A stretch of DNA of 64,000 nucleotides, from the NCBI RefSeq assembly GCF_025195125.1, contig NZ_JAMGSL010000009.1:287720-351719 (forward strand), given 5' to 3'. A program made the position numbers and the translations under genes. Below, piece by piece: positions 58,235-64,000 of this stretch (position 1 is its first letter; the number at the start of each line of letters is the position of its first letter). The notes beneath the pieces were generated by a model that was given only the letters and a program-made list of their open reading frames with translations, was not told where the DNA came from and did no database searches. Source of the DNA: Streptomyces sp. Je 1-79 (lineage in GTDB: Bacteria > Actinomycetota > Actinomycetes > Streptomycetales > Streptomycetaceae).

Positions 58235-59827
58235 ATGTCCGAGTCGGTAGAGCCACAAGAGATCGACATTCACACGACCGCGGGCAAGATCGCGGATCTG
58301 CAGCGCCGTATTGACGAGGCCACCCATGCCGGTTCCGAGCGTGCGGTGGAGAAGCAGCACGCGAAGGGCAAGCTGACCGCGCGGGAGCGGATCGCGCTCC
58401 TGCTCGACGAGGGCTCGTTCGTGGAGCTCGACGAGTTCGCCCGGCACCGGTCGACCCACTTCGGCCTGGAGAAGACCCGGCCGTACGGCGACGGTGTGGT
58501 GACCGGCTACGGCACGGTGGACGGCCGCCCTGTCGCCGTGTTCTCCCAGGACTTCACGGTCTTCGGCGGTGCGCTCGGCGAGGTCTACGGCCAGAAGATC
58601 ATGAAGGTGATGGACTTCGCGCTGAAGACCGGCTGCCCGGTGGTCGGGATCAACGACTCCGGCGGCGCGCGGATCCAGGAGGGCGTCATGGCCCTCGGCA
58701 TGTACGGCGAGATCTTCCGCCGCAACACGCACGCCTCCGGTGTGATCCCGCAGATCTCCCTGGTCGTCGGCCCGTGCGCCGGTGGCGCGGTCTACTCCCC
58801 GGCGATCACCGACTTCACGGTGATGGTCGACCAGACCTCGCACATGTTCATCACGGGCCCGGACGTCATCAAGACGGTCACCGGCGAGGACGTGGGCTTC
58901 GAGGAGCTCGGCGGCGCCCGCACGCACAACACCACGTCCGGTGTGGCGCACCACATGGCCGGGGACGAGAAGGACGCGATCGAGTACGTCAAGTCCCTGC
59001 TGTCGTACCTGCCTTCGAACAACCTCTCGGAGCCGCCGGCCTTCCCGGAGGTCGCCGACACCGAGCCCTCGGACGAGGACCGCGAGCTGGACGTCCTGAT
59101 CCCGGACTCCGCGAACCAGCCGTACGACATGCACAAGGTCATCGAGCACGTCGTCGACGACGGCGAGTTCCTGGAGACCCAGGCCCTGTTCGCGCCGAAC
59201 ATCCTCACCGGCTTCGGCCGGGTGGAGGGCTTCCCGGTCGGCATCGTCGCCAACCAGCCGATGCAGTTCGCCGGCTGCCTGGACATCAACGCCTCCGAGA
59301 AGGCCGCGCGTTTCGTCCGCACCTGCGACGCCTTCAACATCCCGGTCATCACCTTCGTCGACGTGCCGGGCTTCCTGCCCGGTGTCGACCAGGAGTACGG
59401 CGGCATCATCCGCCGGGGCGCCAAGCTGATCTACGCCTACGCGGAGGCGACGGTCCCGCTGATCACCGTCATCACCCGCAAGGCGTTCGGCGGCGCGTAC
59501 GACGTCATGGGCTCCAAGCACCTGGGCGCCGACCTCAACCTCGCCTGGCCGACCGCGCAGATCGCCGTCATGGGCGCGCAGGGCGCGGTCAACATCCTGC
59601 ACCGCCGCACCATCGCCGCCGCCGAGGACCAGGAGGCGGAGCGGGCGCGGCTGATCCAGGAGTACGAGGACACCCTCCTCAACCCGTACACGGCGGCCGA
59701 GCGCGGCTACGTCGACGGCGTGATCATGCCGTCCGACACCCGCCCGCAGATCGTGAAGGGCCTGCGTCAGCTGCGTACGAAGCGGGAATCCCTGCCTCCG
59801 AAGAAGCACGGCAACATCCCCCTCTAG
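58235..59827 (+). CDS. pccB: Propionyl-CoA carboxylase beta subunit
   Basis: 530-residue carboxyltransferase subunit. Two crotonase-like halves are seen: N-half with GDGVVTGYGTVDGRPVAVFSQDFTVFGGALGE and GINDSGGARIQEGV; C-half with RVEGFPVGIVANQP and VDVPGFLPGVDQEYGGIIRRGAKL, KAFGGAYDVMGSKHLGAD. It moves carboxyl from biotin to propionyl-CoA (and perhaps acetyl-CoA), making methylmalonyl-CoA for polyketides and lipids. GGGAG lies about 11 nt before the ATG. It forms an operon with pccE. Confidence 0.95.
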   Translation: MSESVEPQEIDIHTTAGKIADLQRRIDEATHAGSERAVEKQHAKGKLTARERIALLLDEGSFVELDEFARHRSTHFGLEKTRPYGDGVVTGYGTVDGRPVAVFSQDFTVFGGALGEVYGQKIMKVMDFALKTGCPVVGINDSGGARIQEGVMALGMYGEIFRRNTHASGVIPQISLVVGPCAGGAVYSPAITDFTVMVDQTSHMFITGPDVIKTVTGEDVGFEELGGARTHNTTSGVAHHMAGDEKDAIEYVKSLLSYLPSNNLSEPPAFPEVADTEPSDEDRELDVLIPDSANQPYDMHKVIEHVVDDGEFLETQALFAPNILTGFGRVEGFPVGIVANQPMQFAGCLDINASEKAARFVRTCDAFNIPVITFVDVPGFLPGVDQEYGGIIRRGAKLIYAYAEATVPLITVITRKAFGGAYDVMGSKHLGADLNLAWPTAQIAVMGAQGAVNILHRRTIAAAEDQEAERARLIQEYEDTLLNPYTAAERGYVDGVIMPSDTRPQIVKGLRQLRTKRESLPPKKHGNIPL

Positions 59828-59843
59828 GCCTCAGGGAGTCGAC

Positions 59844-60056
59844 ATGATCAAGGTCGTACGAGGTAACCCGACCCCGGAGGAGCTGGCCGCCGCACTGGCG
59901 GTGGTCCAGGCCCGGGCCGCGGCGACGGCGGCGGCGTCCGCGGCCGACGGCGGCCCGGTGGCTCCCGAGGGCTGGTCGGACCCGGCGCGTATCGCCCGTT
60001 CGGTACGGCCCCGGCCGGGACCGCGCTCGTGGGCGCGCTCCTACTGGCCGGCGTAG
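59844..60056 (+). CDS. pccE: Acyl-CoA carboxylase epsilon subunit
   Basis: 70-residue small subunit found only in actinomycetes. The start MIKVVRGNPTPEELAAALAVV is the family signature, and the end has WARSYWPA. An Ala-rich middle (ATAAASAADGG) is variable. PccE/AccE stabilises the alpha-beta complex and raises activity. It lies 16 bp after pccB and is followed by a strong terminator. Confidence 0.94.
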   Translation: MIKVVRGNPTPEELAAALAVVQARAAATAAASAADGGPVAPEGWSDPARIARSVRPRPGPRSWARSYWPA

Positions 60057-60065
60057 GACGTCGGA

Positions 60066-60117
60066 GGTACGCCGAGAGGCCGGGCCCGTGTGCGGGGGCC
60101 CGGCCTCTCGGCGTACC
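60066..60117. terminator. pccB-pccE terminator
   Basis: A 22-bp perfect stem beginning GGTACGCCGAGAGGCCGGGC with an 8-nt loop; it also serves the convergent efflux gene. Confidence 0.95.
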
Positions 60118-60196
60118 CGGAAGGCCGTCCGTAAGGCGCGCCCGGAAGCGGTCCGAACGGCGGTGCGGAAGGCGCTTCGGAAGGCGGTCCGGAAGG
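60118..60196. repeat. Degenerate 12-bp CGGAAGGC repeats
   Basis: Seven imperfect units around CGGAAGGCGGTC follow one another from the pccE terminator up to the stop codon of the efflux gene. Read on the minus strand in one frame they encode FRTA-like repeats, suggesting possible former coding or simple slippage. Confidence 0.75.
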
Positions 60197-61564
60197 TCAC
60201 GAGCGGCGCAGGAGGAGTCCGGCGAGGACGGCGCCCACGAGGACGATCGCCGCGTTGACGAGGACCGCGACCCCGATCCCGTCGAGGACCGTGGCGGAGG
60301 TGACCACGACGGCGCTCATGATCGGCGTGCCCATGGTGATGCCGATCTGCTGGGTCATCGTGGCGAGGCCGGTCGCCATGCCCTGCTCGGAGTCGGGCAG
60401 TCCGGAGGTGGCCGTGACCATGAAGCCGACGATGGCGAGCATGTTGCCGACGCCGCCCGTGAACGTGGCGGCGAGCAGCAGCCAGAGCCAGCTCCGGTCG
60501 TCGCCGAGGGCGTAGAGGGAGACGGTGGCGGCCGCCTGGAGGAGTCCGCCGGCGACGAGGGCCGCGCGGGGCCCGTACCGGCCGATGAAGCGCGAGGCGA
60601 GGACTCCGCCGAGGACCGTGCCCGCGCCGAGCACGCCGAACGACAGACCGGCGGCGAGCGGCGAGAAGCCGAGGACGTCCTGGAGGTAGAGCGTCATCAG
60701 GAAGACCAGCGAGGTCTCGGTGACGAAGGCGACGAGCCCGGCGAGGTTGCCCCAGACCACGGTGCGGCGGGTGAGGATCCGGACGGGCACGAGGGGCGAG
60801 GCGGCCCGACGCTCCACGAACCAGAAGGCGACGAGGAGGGCAACGCCGACGGGGAGCGCCAGGGGCTCGGTGGTGAGGCCGTAGACGAGCGCGAGCAGTC
60901 CGCCGGTGACCGTGACCGCGCCGGGGACGTCGAGGCGCGGGCGGACCTCGGGACGGCTCTCCTTCAGGACGGCGGGGGCGACGAGGAGGACGGCGAGGGC
61001 GACGGGCACGTTGATGAAGAAGGCCCAGCGCCAGGAGAGCAGGTCGGTGAGGATGCCGCCGAGGATCGCGCCGGTGGTGAACCCGGCCGACATGAGCGCG
61101 CCGTTGAGCCCGAGCGCCTTGGCCCGCAGCGGGCCCTCCGGGAAGGAGGAGGTGAGCAGGGAGAGTCCGGCGGGGGTGACGGCGGCGGTGGCGAGGCCCT
61201 GGGCGACGCGCGCGGCCATCAGCACCGCGGGGCCGGTGGCGAGCCCTCCGGCGAGGGAGGAGATCCCGAGCAGCGCCATGCCGGCGAGGAAGAGGCGGCG
61301 GCGGCCGACGAGGTCGGCGACGCGCCCGAAGAGGAGGGTGAATCCGGCCGCGGCGAGGGCGAAGGCGGTGGCGATCCACTGGAGGCCGGCCAGGGAGAAG
61401 CCGAGTCCTTCGCCCATGACGGGCAGGGCGACGTTCAGGATCGAGAAGTCGACGGCCAGCATGAACTGGGCGACGAGGAGGACGAGGAGGACGAGCCGCA
61501 TCCGTCCGTCCATACGGGCGGCGGGCCGGGTGCCGGCCTGTGACCGGACATCGGTGGCAACCAT
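60197..61564 (-). CDS. DHA2-family MFS drug exporter
   Basis: 455-residue major facilitator with 14 predicted helices (QacA/EmrB/LfrA type). Motif region NVALPVMGEGLGFSLAGLQWIATAFALAAA, motif A GRVADLVGRRRLFLAG, and motif C-like MSAGFTTGAILGG are present. Proton-driven export of drugs, probably including cationic or hydrophobic compounds. ATG with AAGGGG 8 nt upstream. Divergent from a TetR gene that very likely represses it; CCCTTAATGGG lies in the shared region. Confidence 0.92.
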   Translation of the reverse strand: MVATDVRSQAGTRPAARMDGRMRLVLLVLLVAQFMLAVDFSILNVALPVMGEGLGFSLAGLQWIATAFALAAAGFTLLFGRVADLVGRRRLFLAGMALLGISSLAGGLATGPAVLMAARVAQGLATAAVTPAGLSLLTSSFPEGPLRAKALGLNGALMSAGFTTGAILGGILTDLLSWRWAFFINVPVALAVLLVAPAVLKESRPEVRPRLDVPGAVTVTGGLLALVYGLTTEPLALPVGVALLVAFWFVERRAASPLVPVRILTRRTVVWGNLAGLVAFVTETSLVFLMTLYLQDVLGFSPLAAGLSFGVLGAGTVLGGVLASRFIGRYGPRAALVAGGLLQAAATVSLYALGDDRSWLWLLLAATFTGGVGNMLAIVGFMVTATSGLPDSEQGMATGLATMTQQIGITMGTPIMSAVVVTSATVLDGIGVAVLVNAAIVLVGAVLAGLLLRRS

Positions 61565-61570
61565 GAGCGG

Positions 61571-61642
61571 ACCCCTTAATGGGCTTCTGGTTCCGTTAAG
61601 ATGTCCCGTACCGTAGCAGACTCGAAGGCGTTAATGGAACAG
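61571..61642. promoter_or_regulatory. Operator region for TetR/efflux pair
   Basis: CCCTTAATGGG (imperfect palindrome) and two inverted elements, GTTCCGTTAA (61590-61599) and TTAATGGAAC (61631-61640), lie between the divergent starts. TAAGAT (61597-61602) could be the -10 of the tetR promoter. The right element covers the preferred ATG at 61634. Confidence 0.5.
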
Positions 61643-62269
61643 GAGACCCGTTTGAGCGAGAGCCAGCCGGCCGTGCCCGGCACCGTGCGCCCCGGGGGCC
61701 GTACCGCGAAGGTGCGCCGAGCCGTCCTCGAAGCGACCGAGGACGCCCTGGCCGCGACGGGCTTCCACGGACTGAACATGGACCACGTCGCCGCGAGCGC
61801 GGGCGTCGGCAAGACGACCGTCTACCGGCGGTGGAGCTCCCCCGTCGGCCTCGTCGCCGACCTGCTGCGCGACATGGCGGAGCAGTCCCTGCCGGCCTCC
61901 GACACCGGGAGCCTGGCCGGGGACCTGCGGGCCAACGCCGCGCTCGTCACGCGGACCCTCACCGACCCCCGGATGGGCGGCGTCTTCCGCGCCGTGATCG
62001 CGGCCGCCGCCTGCGACGAGGAGTGCGCCGAGGCGCTGAACGGCTTCTACCGGGCCCGCCTGGAGGAGTGGGCCCCGGTGGTGAAGCGGGGCGCCGCGCG
62101 TGGGGAGATCCCGCCGGAGACCGACGGCCTGGAGCTGCTGCGCGCGGTCTCGGCGCCGCTCTACTACCGCTTCATGATCACGCGCGAGCCGCTGGGCCCG
62201 GAGGACGCGGACCGGGCGGTCCGCGCGGCGCTGACGGCGGCCGAGGCGGGGGTGTTCACCACCAGGTGA
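61634..62269 (+). CDS. TetR-family repressor
   Basis: 211-residue regulator. The helix-turn-helix is LNMDHVAASAGVGKTTVYRRWSS (about residues 44-66), preceded by KVRRAVLEATEDALAATGFHG. The C-terminal ligand domain resembles the TetR_C group found with efflux pumps (DECAEALNGFYRARLEEW). ATG at 61634 has GAAGG 5 nt upstream. ATG at 61601 overlaps a putative -10, and TTG at 61652 (AGGAG 5 nt upstream) is a credible alternative. It most likely represses the divergent MFS gene and itself. Confidence 0.93.
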   Translation: MEQETRLSESQPAVPGTVRPGGRTAKVRRAVLEATEDALAATGFHGLNMDHVAASAGVGKTTVYRRWSSPVGLVADLLRDMAEQSLPASDTGSLAGDLRANAALVTRTLTDPRMGGVFRAVIAAAACDEECAEALNGFYRARLEEWAPVVKRGAARGEIPPETDGLELLRAVSAPLYYRFMITREPLGPEDADRAVRAALTAAEAGVFTTR

Positions 62270-62344
62270 CTAGTCCGCCGGCGGGGGGCCGCTTGAGTAC
62301 GGGTACTCAGGCGCCCCGGCCGTGGCGCGAGCAGGATCGGACCC

Positions 62345-62473
62345 ATGCTGTGGTCCGACCCGGAGAACGAGCCGCCGAAGGAGATGCGCGACATGCAGGC
62401 GATGCTGCGTCGCGCGTCGATCCTGCTGGCCCTGGCGATGGTGGTGGCGATGTTCGTGGTCGGCATCCACTGA
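62345..62473 (+). CDS. 42-residue single-pass membrane protein (MmpB-like)
   Basis: MLWSDPENEPPKEMRDM, a cytoplasmic amphipathic start, then a transmembrane helix of about 20 residues (ASILLALAMVVAMFVVGIH). Third positions are almost all G/C, supporting coding. I believe streptomycete homologues next to the pcc genes are annotated as morphogenic membrane protein MmpB, but this is memory. The TetR and MFS genes intervene between it and pccE here. GAGCAGGA lies upstream with a spacing of about 9-10 nt. Confidence 0.75.
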   Translation: MLWSDPENEPPKEMRDMQAMLRRASILLALAMVVAMFVVGIH

Positions 62474-62567
62474 ACGCGCGGGCACGCGCCGCCCCGGTGG
62501 TGCGCGCGCCGGTGACGGATCGCGGCTTCGGCGGTCCGGAGACGTCCGTACTGGCTAGGCTTTCCCC

Positions 62568-63173
62568 ATGACTGCTGATCGCCGCCGTGTCGTGCTCGCC
62601 TCCGCCTCGCCCGCCCGTCTCGGACTGCTCCGGCAGGCCGGACTCGCCCCCGAGGTCATCGTGAGCGGCGTCGACGAGACCAAGACCCACGCCCCGACCC
62701 CGGCCGAACTCGCCCTCGCGCTCGCCGAGGCCAAGGCCGCCCACGTGGCCGCCCGCCCCGAGGCGAGCGGCGCGCTCGTCATCGGCTGCGACTCCGTCCT
62801 GGAACTCGACGGAGAGGCGCTCGGCAAGCCCGCCGACGCCGAGGAGGCCACCGCCCGCTGGAAGGCGATGCGCGGCCGGGTCGGCATCCTCCAGACGGGT
62901 CACTGCGTGTACGACACGGCCGCCAAGCGCTACGAGTCGGCGACCGCCTCGACCGTGGTCCGCTTCGGCGAGCCGACCGACGCCGAGATCGCCGCGTACG
63001 TGGCGAGCGGCGAACCGCTCCACGTGGCGGGCGCGTTCACCCTCGACGGCCGCTCGGCGCCGTTCATCGACGGCATCGACGGCGACGCGGGCAACGTCAT
63101 CGGCCTGTCCCTGCCCCTGCTGCGGACGCTGCTCGCCAAGCTCGGGGTCTCCATCACCGACCTCTGGCACTGA
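62568..63173 (+). CDS. maf: Maf-like nucleotide pyrophosphatase
   Basis: 201-residue Maf/Ham1-type enzyme hydrolysing non-canonical nucleoside triphosphates. Motifs: VLASASPARLGLLRQAG at the N-terminus, GCDSVLELDGEALGKPADAEEA, and SGEPLHVAGAFTLDGRSAPFIDGIDGDAGNVIGL, with the catalytic Asp/Glu set intact. It protects against dUTP, UTP or 5-methyl variants, or acts in septum arrest. Followed 18 bp on by a convergent membrane-protein gene. Confidence 0.94.
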   Translation: MTADRRRVVLASASPARLGLLRQAGLAPEVIVSGVDETKTHAPTPAELALALAEAKAAHVAARPEASGALVIGCDSVLELDGEALGKPADAEEATARWKAMRGRVGILQTGHCVYDTAAKRYESATASTVVRFGEPTDAEIAAYVASGEPLHVAGAFTLDGRSAPFIDGIDGDAGNVIGLSLPLLRTLLAKLGVSITDLWH

Positions 63174-63191
63174 CGGGGCATCTGCGGAGGG

Positions 63192-63650
63192 CTACGCGGG
63201 CGCCGGTGCCCCTTGGGGAGCGTCGGCTTCGGGGGCCTCGGTGCCCTTGCCGTACGCCACCAGCGTCAGCACGATCAGGCCGAGCACCACGGTCATGAAC
63301 GCGAAGGCTCCCCAGCCGATCAGACCGATCGTCACCGCGCCGAGCAGGCCGTGCACCACGGCGCAGCCGATGAGCAGGGCCCGGCCGGCGCGTCCGGGGC
63401 GCCTGTCCCGTATGCCGGTGATCAGCGCGACGGTGGCACAGAGGGCGAGGAGCAGTCCGGAGACGATCCCGAGCACCCAGGTGCCGGTGACCATCGCGTC
63501 CGGGTCGAGTCCGTCGAGGGACATCGACTGGGCTTCGACGAACCGTGCCATGACGGCGTTGATCGCGACGATGCCCGGCGCTTCCAGGAACAGCACCCCC
63601 GCCGTCACGAGCGCTATCGGTCTGCGGGCCACTTCGGCCACCCCCTGCAT
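63192..63650 (-). CDS. Small four-helix membrane protein
   Basis: 152-residue membrane protein with four predicted helices: PIALVTAGVLFLEAPGIVAIN, TWVLGIVSGLLLALCATVALI, ALLIGCAVVHGLLGAVTIGLI and FAFMTVVLGLIVLTLVAYG. A short Ala/Pro tail is cytoplasmic. ATG at 63650 is taken for the length of the first helix; Shine-Dalgarno support is weak, and GTG codons 9 and 18 nt later are possible. Streptomycete homologues lie between maf and the carboxylase alpha gene, as I recall. Function unknown. Confidence 0.8.
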   Translation of the reverse strand: MQGVAEVARRPIALVTAGVLFLEAPGIVAINAVMARFVEAQSMSLDGLDPDAMVTGTWVLGIVSGLLLALCATVALITGIRDRRPGRAGRALLIGCAVVHGLLGAVTIGLIGWGAFAFMTVVLGLIVLTLVAYGKGTEAPEADAPQGAPAPA

Positions 63651-63994
63651 ACGGCTGTTACCGACAGTACGTACGGATGCGCGAAGGCTACTGCCGGGTA
63701 AACCCGTGGACAAGGGTCGGCGGCGGACGAAGCCGTGGCAAAGAATCATTGCGCCATTCGTAGGGACTCCACAAAGAAACCTGATCGTCCACTGGCCGCA
63801 CGAACAGAGACCTGCGCCACACGGGCGAGCTACTGTGCCGTAGAGGAACCCTGCGTACCGTGGTGCGACAAGGGATTTCACGAGCCCGAACGCCTCGTAT
63901 CACGCTCCGTGTGGGCAAGCTCACCACTGGGGACGGGTCGAAAAGACGTGTCGGCAGTCCCTAAACTCAGCTTGTTTTCAAGGAGGGAGCCATC
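63651..63994. other. Divergent intergenic region upstream of carboxylase alpha
   Basis: 344 bp with no convincing gene. TAAACT (63962-63967) is a possible -10 for the rightward gene; AAGGAGGG at 63980 is its ribosome site. The left part must hold the promoter of the small membrane protein. Confidence 0.55.
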
Positions 63995-64000
63995 GTGCGC
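63995..64000 (+). CDS. Start of probable acyl-CoA carboxylase alpha subunit (cut by window)
   Basis: Only GTG CGC (Val-Arg) is inside the window, preceded by an excellent AAGGAGGG. In S. coelicolor the biotin-carrying alpha subunit gene accA2 lies at this place next to maf and pccB, and it begins MRKVLIANRGE as I recall. The call rests on synteny and the ribosome site, not on sequence of the protein. Confidence 0.5.

Overview
The window looks like chromosomal DNA of a Streptomyces. It is very GC-rich with strong G/C bias at third codon positions, many GTG starts and GTGA/ATGA start-stop overlaps. It also carries genus hallmarks: two short chaplins, a rodlin, mycothiol conjugate amidase, an acyl-CoA carboxylase epsilon subunit, PQQ-propeller Ser/Thr kinases and an LCP protein. 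From memory (not checked), the right half has the gene order of the S. coelicolor SCO492x-SCO496x core region.

Region 1 (about 0.2-18.1 kb) is a cell-surface locus. A short chaplin and a secreted DUF3344-type protein come first. A tightly overlapping plus-strand operon for a Wzx/Wzy-type polysaccharide follows: GT4 transferase, polyprenyl-phosphate sugar transferase, O-antigen-ligase-like polymerase, MurJ/Wzx-type flippase, CE4 deacetylase, second GT4, Wzz-like protein and an acetyltransferase/FemAB-like protein. A convergent secreted GH26 hydrolase with long PEPK repeats, an ATP-grasp/FAD-oxidoreductase pair, a second short chaplin, a small unknown protein and an LCP-family ligase complete it. 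Together they could make, trim and attach an exopolysaccharide at the hyphal surface where chaplins assemble.

Region 2 (18-39.8 kb) is mostly housekeeping and signalling: thioredoxin-domain YyaL protein, rodlin, NB-ARC/TPR regulator, Mca with a small membrane protein, DUF4307 protein, GreA, two tandem transmembrane PQQ kinases, a DrrAB-type ABC exporter, threonine ammonia-lyase, a MarR regulator followed by a small sigma-like operon, cystathionine gamma-synthase, an anchored unknown protein and MsrA.

Region 3 (39.8-47 kb) is the most unusual. Two paralogous proteins of about 300 residues contain 46 and 50 cysteines in granulin-like CC spacing. They lie with a stand-alone subtilisin-like (S8) protease, a protein resembling the C-terminal domain of the cyanobactin protease PatG, and a small acidic protein. 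I propose this as a candidate undescribed maturation system for cysteine-rich proteins. Next to it is an ABC-F ribosome-protection-type gene preceded by a nine-residue, probably leaderless upstream peptide, a likely attenuation device.

Region 4 (47-64 kb) is core chromosome: zinc alcohol dehydrogenase with a divergent XRE/MmyB-like regulator, lipoprotein L,D-transpeptidase, a small LAETG sortase substrate, hutH, a SnoaL-like protein, a GAF-GGDEF protein, enoyl-CoA hydratase, class III adenylate cyclase, birA, pccB-pccE, a DHA2 efflux pump with a divergent TetR regulator, a 42-residue membrane peptide, Maf, a small membrane protein, and the first two codons of what is probably an acyl-CoA carboxylase alpha-subunit gene.

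I found no tRNA, rRNA, insertion sequence, prophage or CRISPR array. Functions are inferred from reading the translations; no database search was possible.
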